A stretch of DNA of 64,000 nt from the NCBI RefSeq assembly GCF_036985505.1, contig NZ_BTGQ01000002.1, forward strand, positions 62,001-126,000, written 5' to 3'. The position numbers and the translations under genes are program-made. This document shows, piece by piece, positions 53,955-62,442 of this stretch (position 1 is the stretch's first letter; the number at the start of each line of letters is the position of its first letter). The stretch is from Croceitalea sp947503285. GTDB lineage: Bacteria > Bacteroidota > Bacteroidia > Flavobacteriales > Flavobacteriaceae. Under the pieces are notes generated by a model. It searched no databases. It was not told the DNA's origin and was given only the letters and a program-made list of their open reading frames with translations.

Positions 53955-54722
53955 ATGAGAAGTAGGGGAAGCTGGAAAATCAGAATCTTTATTGGCTTGG
54001 CCATAGTCGCATTTGCCTTTATTCAACGATGTAATAACAAAGAGGAAAATCCGTATACGGGTCGTGTTCAGAATATCAACATGTCGGCTGATCAAGAAAT
54101 AGCCATCGGCCTTCAAAGCGCCCCTGAAATGGCGCAGCAGCATGGCGGCCTTTACCCAGATGAACGTATGCAAGCCCTAATCGATGCAGTGGGCAAAAAG
54201 TTGGTCAACAATAGTATCGCTAGGGAAACACCGTACCAATATGATTTTCACTTATTGGCCGATGATCGAACCATAAATGCCTTTGCATTGCCCGGTGGAC
54301 AGTGCTTCATCACTTATGCCTTGTTCAAACAGCTTAATGAATCACAATTAGCAGGGGTTTTAGGCCATGAAATAGGCCATGTGATCGGTAGGCATTCCGC
54401 TGAACGAATTGCTGACAGTAGTTTCTGGCAGACATTGACCATGGGTGCCACGGTTGGTGCCGATATGGGGGGTGTTGTGCAGGGTATCGGTCAAAATACA
54501 CTTTTGACCAATGGCCGTGGCGATGAGCTCGAAAGTGATGAGCTTGGCGTACTTCTTATGATCCAATCAGGTTACGATCCCTATCAAATGATCGAGGTCA
54601 TGAAAATACTAAAGGCGGCAGCTGGCCCCAATCGTGCCCCAGAATTTCAAAGCACACATCCCGATCCAGAAAATCGCATTCAAAAAATCAAGGAAGCAAT
54701 AATAAAGTATCAAGGTCGATAA
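53955..54722 (+). CDS. M48-family metalloprotease, possible lipoprotein
   Basis: The product has 255 aa. An N-terminal hydrophobic helix (IFIGLAIVAFAFIQRC) may be a lipoprotein signal, though Q-R-C is a poor lipobox. The zinc motif is HEIGH (138-142) followed by RHSAERIA, and the third ligand lies in ELESDELGVLLM. The C-terminal STHPDPENRIQKIKEAI is the usual BepA/LoiP-like tail. Likely role: outer-membrane or periplasmic protein quality control. A 112-bp spacer separates it from the following micro-protein gene. Confidence 0.9.
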   Translation: MRSRGSWKIRIFIGLAIVAFAFIQRCNNKEENPYTGRVQNINMSADQEIAIGLQSAPEMAQQHGGLYPDERMQALIDAVGKKLVNNSIARETPYQYDFHLLADDRTINAFALPGGQCFITYALFKQLNESQLAGVLGHEIGHVIGRHSAERIADSSFWQTLTMGATVGADMGGVVQGIGQNTLLTNGRGDELESDELGVLLMIQSGYDPYQMIEVMKILKAAAGPNRAPEFQSTHPDPENRIQKIKEAIIKYQGR

Positions 54723-54834
54723 ATAAGTACCTTTCAACGATATATTAGGGTATCCCGACTAATTTTTCTAACTTTATTGCTCCCAGATTTATTACCCTTA
54801 TGTAATCGCTTATTGCTATCTAAATATAGACAGC

Positions 54835-55002
54835 ATGGGAACGCTATTGAATTTTAAGAATATCTATTTTAGGGCATTTGACGATTGTGAACCGAAATAT
54901 CTGGTCACCTTTTTAAAAATATATTCCGTTTTTTGTGCCTTTATGTTGACGATGGCTATTTATGCCTTCATGTATCGGGCCTTTACCGGATTTGAATTTT
55001 AA
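54835..55002 (+). CDS. DUF6747-like micro-protein
   Basis: This 55-aa protein reads MGTLLNFKNIYFRAFDD at its start, then KYLVTFLKIYSVFCAFML, and ends FMYRAFTGFEF. It has one TM helix. The start, helix and FTGFxF end resemble what I recall of DUF6747 from Flavobacteriaceae; I am not certain of the family number. It lies between the M48 gene and a strong terminator. Function unknown. Confidence 0.65.
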   Translation: MGTLLNFKNIYFRAFDDCEPKYLVTFLKIYSVFCAFMLTMAIYAFMYRAFTGFEF

Positions 55003-55038
55003 TGATAGACTCTTTTACCTGAACACTATAAGAGCACT

Positions 55039-55070
55039 AAAAAACCCATTGTAGCCACAATGGGTTTTTT
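55039..55070. terminator. Bidirectional terminator between micro-protein and ankyrin genes
   Basis: AAAAACCCATTGT and ACAATGGGTTTTTT pair through 13 bp around a 4-nt AGCC loop. The A and T runs serve both strands. Confidence 0.87.
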
Positions 55071-55091
55071 GATGGATGAATAAACTTCAAC

Positions 55092-55487
55092 TTATCTTTT
55101 CATAGCAGTATTGATGACCTCAAGGGCTTCTTGGGCACCAGAAAGTTCGGCATGTTTCTTTACCGTGTACCCCTTATCACACCTGGCTTTCAAATTAGCC
55201 CCATTGGCTATTAAGAGTTTCAGTATTTCCGGTTTGTTGTAACGAGCGGCATAATGTGATGGTGTTTTCCCTAGGGATTTTTGGTTGACATCCTCACCGA
55301 GGGCAATCATTTTTTTTACGATATCAATATCCCCTTTCATAATAGCTTTACAGAAAGAGTTGATTTCAAAAGCGGAAACCACTTTTAGGTTACGATAAAG
55401 TTCGGGTTCGTTTTCAGTTGCGTGGCCCATAAAGCCGGTAAACAAGAACATAAAGCCCATGCCTACAATTAGGATTGTTTTTCTCAT
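55092..55487 (-). CDS. Secreted ankyrin-repeat protein
   Basis: The product has 131 aa: signal peptide (LIVGMGFMFLFTGFMGHA), then two to three ankyrin repeats (about 45-115; DIDIVKKMIALGEDVNQK, GKTPSHYAARYNKPEILKLLI, NGANLKARCDKGYT). The fold is a protein-binding scaffold; the partner is unknown. It is transcribed alone, convergent with the micro-protein gene. Confidence 0.87.
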   Translation of the reverse strand: MRKTILIVGMGFMFLFTGFMGHATENEPELYRNLKVVSAFEINSFCKAIMKGDIDIVKKMIALGEDVNQKSLGKTPSHYAARYNKPEILKLLIANGANLKARCDKGYTVKKHAELSGAQEALEVINTAMKR

Positions 55488-55671
55488 GATGAATAATTTT
55501 TGAATTATAGATATAATTGATATTAATATAGACTTTCTAAATAGTTCATTGTTACAGACTTAACAGTTAAATATGTAAACTTTAACACGCCCTAATGTTT
55601 TAACTTAAATTTTTTAACAAATTCATTGATTAAAAAGCATTTTTATGCTAGGGGCAAAACACAAAACCCCC

Positions 55672-55679
55672 TATTTTTG
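55672..55679 (+). promoter_or_regulatory. Candidate -7 promoter box for gpmI
   Basis: TATTTTTG matches TAnnTTTG, 19 bp before the gpmI start. A second near-match, TAACTTTA, is at 55687-55694. Neither has a TTG at -33 spacing. The rest of 55488-55671 is AT-rich with nothing else seen. Confidence 0.35.
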
Positions 55680-55698
55680 ATAGGTATAACTTTAGGCA

Positions 55699-57201
55699 AT
55701 GAACAAGAAAGTACTATTGATGATTTTAGACGGTTGGGGCAAATCGCCAGACCCCAAGGTTTCAGCTATTGAACGGGCAAAGACCCCTTTTGTCGATTCC
55801 CTTTATTCAAAATATGCAAATGCCGATTTAAGAACCGACGGAATGAATGTTGGGCTCCCTGAAGGCCAAATGGGCAACAGTGAAGTGGGCCATATGAACC
55901 TGGGTGCAGGGCGTATCGTTTATCAAGATTTTGCAAAAATCAATAAGGCGGTGCAAGAAAACACCTTGAAAGACGAAGAAGTTTTAAAGGCGGCGTTTGC
56001 GCATGCCATTAAAGAAAACAAATCGGTGCACTTTCTGGGGTTGGTGAGTGATGGTGGGGTACACAGTCATATCAATCATTTGAAAGCGCTTATAAAAGCG
56101 GGGCATGCAAGTGGCGTTCAAAAGTCATTTGTACACGCTTTTACCGATGGTCGCGATGTTGACCCAAAAAGCGGAAAAGGCTTTTTAGAAGATTTGGTAG
56201 ATTTCTGTGCCGATAAGAATACCAAGTTAGCATCGGTAATAGGTCGGTATTTTGCCATGGATCGCGACAAACGCTGGGAACGTGTCAAAAAAGCCTATGA
56301 CCTTTTAACCGAAGGTAAGGGCGATAGATATGATACGGTTTCGACCGCTATTCAAGCTAGCTACGATAACGGAACCACTGATGAGTTCATAGAACCCATT
56401 CTATTAAACGAAGATGGTCTTATTAAAGATGGTGACGTGGTCATCTTCTTCAATTTCAGAACAGATCGCGGCCGTGAACTTACCCAAGTACTGCACCAGC
56501 AAGATCTGGTCGACTTCGCTATGGAAAAACGTGATCTGTATTACGTGACCATGACCAATTATGACGAATCTTTCAAGGGCATCAAGGTCATTTATGACAA
56601 AGATAATATTCAAGACACCCTCGGTGCCACCTTGGCCAAAGCCCAGAAAAAACAAATACGTATTGCGGAGACCGAAAAGTATCCACACGTGACCTTTTTT
56701 TTTAATGGTGGTCGTGAAGAACCTTTTGAAGGAGAGGAACGAATTTTATGCCCATCACCCAAAGTGGCCACTTATGACTTGCAACCTGAAATGAGTGCTT
56801 ATGATATCAGGGATGCCATCGTACCCGAATTGCAAAAAGGGGAAGTTGATTTTGTTTGTTTGAACTTTGCAAATCCTGATATGGTTGGTCATACGGGAAG
56901 TATGCCAGCGGCCATTCGAGCTTGTGAGGTTGTAGATGAATGCGCAGAGGCTGTTATTACAACAGGTTTGGAAAATGGATATACTACAATACTAATAGCA
57001 GACCATGGCAATTGTGATACGATGATCAACCCAGATGGGAGTCCGAATACTGCGCACACCACCAATCCCGTACCGCTTATCTTGATTGACAACGATATTA
57101 AAGTTATAAAGGATGGGGTTTTGGGTGATATTGCACCTACCATCTTGAAACTGATGGGTGTTGAACAGCCAAAAGCCATGACCCAAGAATCGCTTGTATA
57201 A
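55699..57201 (+). CDS. gpmI: 2,3-bisphosphoglycerate-independent phosphoglycerate mutase
   Basis: This Mn-dependent enzyme interconverts 3- and 2-phosphoglycerate. At 500 aa it has the normal size. LMILDGWGKSPD holds the first metal Asp, the phospho-Ser is in GNSEVGHMNLGAGR (about residue 60), HAFTDGRDVDPKSG and VIGRYFAMDRDKRWER are family blocks, and late metal ligands are in NPDMVGHTG and ADHGNCDTM. It stands directly upstream of a GH97 gene (10 bp), linking glycan use with lower glycolysis. Confidence 0.97.
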   Translation: MNKKVLLMILDGWGKSPDPKVSAIERAKTPFVDSLYSKYANADLRTDGMNVGLPEGQMGNSEVGHMNLGAGRIVYQDFAKINKAVQENTLKDEEVLKAAFAHAIKENKSVHFLGLVSDGGVHSHINHLKALIKAGHASGVQKSFVHAFTDGRDVDPKSGKGFLEDLVDFCADKNTKLASVIGRYFAMDRDKRWERVKKAYDLLTEGKGDRYDTVSTAIQASYDNGTTDEFIEPILLNEDGLIKDGDVVIFFNFRTDRGRELTQVLHQQDLVDFAMEKRDLYYVTMTNYDESFKGIKVIYDKDNIQDTLGATLAKAQKKQIRIAETEKYPHVTFFFNGGREEPFEGEERILCPSPKVATYDLQPEMSAYDIRDAIVPELQKGEVDFVCLNFANPDMVGHTGSMPAAIRACEVVDECAEAVITTGLENGYTTILIADHGNCDTMINPDGSPNTAHTTNPVPLILIDNDIKVIKDGVLGDIAPTILKLMGVEQPKAMTQESLV

Positions 57202-57211
57202 AACCAGCCTT

Positions 57212-59344
57212 ATGAAAAGAATTCCGGTGCTTCTACTTATTTTGGCTCCTGTGTTGGCAATAGCCCAACAACTGCAATCCCCGAACGGAAGTTTTGAACT
57301 TCAATTTCAACTTGACAATGGTTCCCCGACCTATCAATTGAATCTGAATGAAGAAACCATCGTTGCCAAAAGTAAGTTGGGTTTTGAGCTGAAAGACATG
57401 CAATCGTTGCGGTCAGGCTTTATCTTAAAGGAAGAAGGTACCCGTTCTTTTGATGAAACATGGGAACCTGTTTGGGGTGAAACAAAAACCATAAAGAACA
57501 CATATAACGAGCTTCTTGTCCAATTAGAACAACCGACTACAAAACGCCTACTGAACATCCGTTTTCGCTTGTTCGATGACGGCTTGGGTTTTCGATATGA
57601 GTTTCCTGAGCAACCTAATCTTACTCATTTTGTAATCAAAGAAGAGCAAACCGAATTTGCAATGACCGGTGACCATAAAACCTTTTGGATTCCCGGGGAC
57701 TACGATACGCAAGAGTACGATTATACCACTTCTAAGCTCTCTGAGGTATCCAGTCTAATGCAAAAGGCAGTGACACCAAATGCCTCTCAGACACCCTTTT
57801 CCAAAACGGGGGTACAAACTGCCTTAATGATGAAGACCGATAGCGGTACTTTTATCAATATCCATGAGGCTGCATTAATTGCATATTCTTGTATGCATTT
57901 AGACGTCAATGAGACAAACTTCACCTTAACATCACATTTGACCCCTGATGCCGTAGGAAATAAAGGCTATATGCAAGCCCCAAGAAACACCCCATGGCGT
58001 ACGGTTATTGCCAGTAAAAATGCCGGCGACATCTTATTATCGAATATCACCTTAAATCTAAACGAACCAACCGATTATCAAGATGTTTCATGGATCAAGC
58101 CGGTAAAATATATTGGGGTATGGTGGGAAATGATTACCGGTAAAAGTTCTTGGGCCTATACCGATATACCAAGTGTAAAGCTGGGAAAAACCAATTTTTC
58201 AGATACGAAACCAAACGGAAAACATGCTGCCAACAACCAACATGTAAAAGAATACATTGACTTTGCGGCCGAACACGGTTTCGACCAAGTTTTGGTCGAA
58301 GGATGGAACGAGGGGTGGGAAGATTGGTTCGGAAAGTCAAAAGACTATGTATTTGATTTTATAACACCTTATCCAGATTTTGATGTAGTTGAATTGCGAG
58401 ATTACGCAAAATCAAAAAACGTTAAGCTCATGATGCACCATGAAACCTCTGGTTCCATACGAAATTATGAGCGCCATATGGACAAAGCGTATCAATTCAT
58501 GGTTAACAATAACTATAATTCGGTCAAAAGCGGTTACGTAGGCGATATTATCCCTAGGGGGGAATATCATTATGGGCAATGGGCGGTCAACCATTACTTA
58601 TATGCACTCAAGAAAGCCGCTGATTACAAAATCATGGTCAACGCACATGAGGCGGTTCGCCCAACAGGACTGAGCAGGACCTATCCCAACTTAATCGGTA
58701 ATGAGTCTGCCCGCGGTACGGAATATGAGGCCTTTGGGGGCAGTAATCCGGATCATACGACCATACTTCCGTTTACACGGTTGATTGGTGGCCCCATGGA
58801 TTATACCCCAGGTATCTTTGAGCCTGACGTCAGCAAATACAATCCGCAGAACAACTCTTGGGTAAATACTACCATTGCGCGGCAATTGGCTTTATACGTA
58901 ACCCTATACAGCCCCCTTCAAATGGCGGCAGACCTACCAGAAACCTATAACAAACATCTTGATGCCTTTCAGTTTATCAAAGATGTCGCATTGGATTGGG
59001 AAGCATCATTGGTATTGGAAGCGGAACCCGGTGATTTTGTCACTTACGCACGAAAAGAGAAAGGAAGCAATAATTGGTTCATAGGTCGTACCAACGATGA
59101 GGAACCAAGAACCTCTAAAATAGCTTTCGACTTTTTGGATGATGACAAAAAATATATTGCCACCATCTATAGCGACGCTAAGGATGCGCATTACAAAAAG
59201 AATCCAAAAGCATACGATATCAAAAAGTATCGTGTAAGCAGCTCTTCAAAGTTATCGCAGTATTGTGCCCCAGGCGGCGGTTATGCCATTAGTATTCTTG
59301 AGGTTACGGACAGCAGTCAGCTAAAGGGCTTAAAACGATTGTAG
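57212..59344 (+). CDS. Glycoside hydrolase family 97, SusB-type
   Basis: The product has 710 aa from the ATG at 57212, with a signal peptide (VLLLILAPVLAIAQ). An N-terminal beta-sandwich (to about 280) precedes a (beta/alpha)8 catalytic barrel with WTNEGWEDW-like EGWNEGWEDWF, MHHETSGSIRNYERHM, SGYVGD and VNAHEAVRPTG, then GNESARGTEYEAFGG. A C-terminal beta domain follows. The Glu-bearing motifs and the Gly instead of a nucleophilic Asp in SGYVGD resemble inverting alpha-glucosidases of the SusB kind; the linkage preference is an inference. It is calcium-dependent in relatives. No SusC/D genes are in the window, so it may act alone. Confidence 0.9.
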   Translation: MKRIPVLLLILAPVLAIAQQLQSPNGSFELQFQLDNGSPTYQLNLNEETIVAKSKLGFELKDMQSLRSGFILKEEGTRSFDETWEPVWGETKTIKNTYNELLVQLEQPTTKRLLNIRFRLFDDGLGFRYEFPEQPNLTHFVIKEEQTEFAMTGDHKTFWIPGDYDTQEYDYTTSKLSEVSSLMQKAVTPNASQTPFSKTGVQTALMMKTDSGTFINIHEAALIAYSCMHLDVNETNFTLTSHLTPDAVGNKGYMQAPRNTPWRTVIASKNAGDILLSNITLNLNEPTDYQDVSWIKPVKYIGVWWEMITGKSSWAYTDIPSVKLGKTNFSDTKPNGKHAANNQHVKEYIDFAAEHGFDQVLVEGWNEGWEDWFGKSKDYVFDFITPYPDFDVVELRDYAKSKNVKLMMHHETSGSIRNYERHMDKAYQFMVNNNYNSVKSGYVGDIIPRGEYHYGQWAVNHYLYALKKAADYKIMVNAHEAVRPTGLSRTYPNLIGNESARGTEYEAFGGSNPDHTTILPFTRLIGGPMDYTPGIFEPDVSKYNPQNNSWVNTTIARQLALYVTLYSPLQMAADLPETYNKHLDAFQFIKDVALDWEASLVLEAEPGDFVTYARKEKGSNNWFIGRTNDEEPRTSKIAFDFLDDDKKYIATIYSDAKDAHYKKNPKAYDIKKYRVSSSSKLSQYCAPGGGYAISILEVTDSSQLKGLKRL

Positions 59345-59393
59345 GCCTGTAAATCGAAATGCCAAGTATTACCTGAGATTTTTCAATTCCACG

Positions 59394-59401
59394 TATCTTT
59401 G
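59394..59401 (+). promoter_or_regulatory. Candidate -7 box for map
   Basis: TATCTTTG is an exact TAnnTTTG match only 5 bp before the ATG of map, so a transcript from here would be almost leaderless. No -33 TTG is visible. Confidence 0.35.
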
Positions 59402-59406
59402 CGGCT

Positions 59407-60210
59407 ATGGTCAAAATCAAAACAGCTGAAGAAATTGAATTAATGCGTGAAAGCGCATTGGTCGTATCGAAAACGTTGGGTATGCTGGCTTCTGAAATCA
59501 AACCGGGAGCCAATCCGTTAAAGTTGGATAAAATGGCCGAAGCATTCATACGTGAACAAGGGGCCAAACCAGGTTTTTTGGGCATGTACGATTTTCCCAA
59601 CACCCTAAACTGGAGTCCGAATGCCCAAGTAGTACATGGCATACCCAATAACGAAGAATTGAAAGAAGGGGATGTGGTTTCCGTTGATTGTGGTGCGCTC
59701 AAAAATGGGTATTATGGTGATCACGCCTATACTTTTGAAGTTGGGGAAGTAGCTGAAGAAACCAAAAAACTATTGCGGGTCACCAAAGAATCGCTATATA
59801 TTGGAATACGGGAATTCAAACTAGGCAATCGCGTTGGTGATGTAGGTTTTGCCATTCAAAACTATTGTGAAAGCCATGGTTATGGTGTAGTTCGTGAACT
59901 AGTAGGCCATGGGCTGGGCACAAAACTCCATGAAGACCCTCAAATGCCCAATTATGGAAAAAGGGGGCGTGGTAAAAAATTCGCAAACGGAATGGTCGTC
60001 GCCATTGAACCCATGATCAATATGGGCACCAAAAGAATCAAGCAGCTTAGGGATGGATGGACCATCTTGACGGCTGATGGCAAACCTAGCGCACATTTTG
60101 AGCATGATGTTGCCTTAGTGGATGGAAAACCACAATTACTATCCACTTTTAAGTATATCTATGATGCCTTGGGGGTTACTTCCAATGAGGAAGAAGAATT
60201 TAGACACTAA
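59407..60210 (+). CDS. map: Methionine aminopeptidase, type I
   Basis: The enzyme removes the initiator Met from new proteins with two metal ions. It has 267 aa. Metal and substrate residues are visible: His in VVHGIPN, Asp in SVDCGAL and GDHAYTFEV, His in VGHGLGTKLHEDP, Glu in VAIEPMI and Glu in HFEHDVAL. The N-terminal zinc-ribbon extension is absent. A methyltransferase gene starts 11 bp later. Confidence 0.97.
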   Translation: MVKIKTAEEIELMRESALVVSKTLGMLASEIKPGANPLKLDKMAEAFIREQGAKPGFLGMYDFPNTLNWSPNAQVVHGIPNNEELKEGDVVSVDCGALKNGYYGDHAYTFEVGEVAEETKKLLRVTKESLYIGIREFKLGNRVGDVGFAIQNYCESHGYGVVRELVGHGLGTKLHEDPQMPNYGKRGRGKKFANGMVVAIEPMINMGTKRIKQLRDGWTILTADGKPSAHFEHDVALVDGKPQLLSTFKYIYDALGVTSNEEEEFRH

Positions 60211-60221
60211 ATCATTCAAAC

Positions 60222-60986
60222 GTGTCCAGAGTCTTTAAATACTTTCTGAACCTTGTTCCGCGGCCTTGGCTTATTAAAATAAGCTATTGGGTAAGGCCAC
60301 TGTTGGCCCTTTATCTAAAGGGCAAGAAGTATGTCGATCCCATCGACAACAAAGGTTTTCGTAAGTTTTTGCCTTACGGATATGAAAACCCTAGGGAAGG
60401 GGTACTATCACCATCTACCTTATCACTGGAAAGGCATCGACTACTTTGGCTATACTTAAAAAACGAGACCAATTTTTTTAAAGACGAACTTAAAGTGCTT
60501 CATTTTGCGCCTGAACAGGCATTCTACAAGCGTTTTCGAAAGCTCGATAACATAACATACCAGACCACGGATCTAAATTCCCCCCTAGCCGATGTCAAAG
60601 CGGATATTTGCAACCTTCCTTTTGACAGTAACGCTTACGATGTTATTCTATGTAACCATGTATTAGAGCACATACCCGATGACGCCAAAGCGATGAAAGA
60701 ACTCTACCGGGTACTCAAACCAGGGGGTTGGGGCATTTTTCAAATTCCGCAAGACATAAGCCGCGAGACTACCTTTGAAGATGATAGCATCACTGATAGA
60801 AAAGAACGCGCACGAATTTTTGGACAATATGACCATGTTCGCATTTACGGCAAAGATTATTTTGACAAGTTGAAAAATGCCGGATTCAAAGTAGAACAAG
60901 TCGATTATACCTCAAAACTGACCACTGAGGAAGTGGACCGTTACCGACTGGCAAAAGGGGAAATCATTCCTTTGGTGCGTAAATGA
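60222..60986 (+). CDS. Class I SAM-dependent methyltransferase
   Basis: The product has 254 aa from a GTG start. SAM-binding signals: KVLHFAPEQAFYKRF (motif I variant), YQTTDLNSPLADVKADICNLPF, DVILCNHVLEHIPDDAKAMKELYRVLKPGGWGIF in pieces as the Methyltransf_11 core, and FGQYDHVRIYGKDYF. The N-terminal 60 residues are basic and aromatic (RPWLIKISYWVRPLLALYL) and could associate with the membrane. Substrate unknown. It is coupled to map (11 bp) and convergent with apbE, one base between stops. Confidence 0.9.
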   Translation: MSRVFKYFLNLVPRPWLIKISYWVRPLLALYLKGKKYVDPIDNKGFRKFLPYGYENPREGVLSPSTLSLERHRLLWLYLKNETNFFKDELKVLHFAPEQAFYKRFRKLDNITYQTTDLNSPLADVKADICNLPFDSNAYDVILCNHVLEHIPDDAKAMKELYRVLKPGGWGIFQIPQDISRETTFEDDSITDRKERARIFGQYDHVRIYGKDYFDKLKNAGFKVEQVDYTSKLTTEEVDRYRLAKGEIIPLVRK

Positions 60987-60987
60987 A

Positions 60988-61989
60988 CTACTTTACCAGA
61001 AGTTTTTGAAAACCATCGGTCAAATAGGTTTGTAACGTATCATCTTCATCCAAATAGATGATATAAGCTTGTAAGTGGGGGCTTTTTTGCAATAAGCTAA
61101 TGGAATCTTCTAAATCCATAGCCATAAAAGCAGTGGCATAGGCATCAGCGGTGGCACAATCATCGGCAATAACACTCGCTGCAAGGACTTTTGAATTTTT
61201 TGTGAAACCGGTTAACGGGTTTATCGTGTGCACATACTTTTCGCCAGTTTCTTCATCGAACCGAAATTTTCGATAGTTACCAGAAGAAGCCAACGCTTTA
61301 TCTTTTAGATTGATAATTGCTGCAGTACCACGCTTCAGTAAATTATTAGGGCTATCAATGCCTACTGCCCACGGCTTTTGTTTTAAAGTATTGGTGCCTT
61401 TTGCCAATACCTCACCCCCTACTTCTACCAAGTAATTGGAAACTCCTTTTGTAGCTAACATCGCCCCCAACCTGTCTATGGCATATCCTTTTGCGACGGC
61501 GTTAAAGTCAAATCTAATCTCAGGGTCTTGCTTTTTTATAGTTCCGTCCTCCCGTAACGTAACTTTGTCCCATCCCACATAATTAAGTAGGCTATCCACT
61601 TTGACACTGTCAAGTTTTATTTGTTCTCCCGGACCAAAACCCCATGCATCCGCCAGAATTCCGATGGTAGGATCAAAATAGCCTTTAGAAGTGGTATACA
61701 CTTCGGAAGAAATCGCAAAAACCTCTTTAAACATATCATCCACAATCACCGTTGAATTTCCCTCATTTATCCTTGAGATATCAGAATCGGACATGTAGGT
61801 CGACATCGATTGGTTAACCACGTTGATAACGGAATCGATCTCTTTCTGAAAATCCACCGTACTAGCCGTAAGATATGTTATGGAATAGGTGGTTCCGAAG
61901 GCATTGCCCATATTCCGGTTTTTCACCCAATTTTTTGGAGGGCTACAGCTATATACCATAAAAACGAAAAACACTGCTATTTTCTTCAT
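60988..61989 (-). CDS. apbE: FAD:protein FMN transferase (ApbE)
   Basis: ApbE attaches FMN covalently to Thr/Ser of flavoproteins, above all NqrB and NqrC. It has 333 aa with a lipoprotein signal (IAVFFVFMVYSCSP, lipid Cys at 15). Visible motifs are the opening GNAFGTTYSITYLT, the SNYLVEVGGEVLAKG block, the KALASSGNYRKF segment and the HTINPLTGF His. Mg-dependent activity is inferred from the family. It follows nqrF and the 123-aa gene on the same strand, so its NQR target is nearby. Confidence 0.94.
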   Translation of the reverse strand: MKKIAVFFVFMVYSCSPPKNWVKNRNMGNAFGTTYSITYLTASTVDFQKEIDSVINVVNQSMSTYMSDSDISRINEGNSTVIVDDMFKEVFAISSEVYTTSKGYFDPTIGILADAWGFGPGEQIKLDSVKVDSLLNYVGWDKVTLREDGTIKKQDPEIRFDFNAVAKGYAIDRLGAMLATKGVSNYLVEVGGEVLAKGTNTLKQKPWAVGIDSPNNLLKRGTAAIINLKDKALASSGNYRKFRFDEETGEKYVHTINPLTGFTKNSKVLAASVIADDCATADAYATAFMAMDLEDSISLLQKSPHLQAYIIYLDEDDTLQTYLTDGFQKLLVK

Positions 61990-61995
61990 GCCACA

Positions 61996-62367
61996 TTATT
62001 TAATCTCGACCAGCCCATCATAGTCCACCACATACGCTTCGTTCAGATATACCGGTAAATTATAATCTTTGGAATTGACCAAGCCGACCGCAGCATAGAA
62101 TGTACGCGCCTCAAACTTTAAGGCATGGTCACGCATTTTATGCAGGTCTGCCTTAAAAAATTCCATATCCTTTGGGTCGCCAGGATATTCAATGCTTTTT
62201 ACAACCACAAAACTCATTTCTTTATTCTTGGTGCATACGAATTGTGGATTCTTCTTTAGCTCGCTATTCACTGCCAAAAATTCGTAGCCATTCTTTTCGA
62301 GCTCCTTCCCCACAATATTCATGGCCAGGTTATGCAATTCTTGTGCTGTAAGTTTACGTTGTTCCAT
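61996..62367 (-). CDS. Small NQR-associated protein
   Basis: This 123-aa soluble protein has no signal. An alpha/beta body reads LTAQELHNLAMNIVGKELEKNGYEFLAVNS, FVCTKNKEMSFVVVKSIEY and ARTFYAAVGLVNSKDYNLPVY; one TM-free C-terminus. In databases relatives are often called NQR subunit F although they have none of its flavin or iron-sulfur domains. It sits 6 bp before apbE and 75 bp after nqrF with a terminator between, so it probably forms a transcription unit with apbE. Role unknown. Confidence 0.75.
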   Translation of the reverse strand: MEQRKLTAQELHNLAMNIVGKELEKNGYEFLAVNSELKKNPQFVCTKNKEMSFVVVKSIEYPGDPKDMEFFKADLHKMRDHALKFEARTFYAAVGLVNSKDYNLPVYLNEAYVVDYDGLVEIK

Positions 62368-62377
62368 TTAATTGAAA

Positions 62378-62403
62378 AAGCCGATACGGAAAGGTATCGG
62401 CTT
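62378..62403 (-). terminator. Terminator after nqrF
   Basis: AAGCCGATAC and GTATCGGCTT form a perfect 10-bp stem with a 6-nt loop, and five T follow on the minus strand. It would end the nqr transcript before the small-protein and apbE genes. Confidence 0.85.
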
Positions 62404-62442
62404 GTATTTTATAGTATTATGAGTAACCATATGTCTTCGGGC

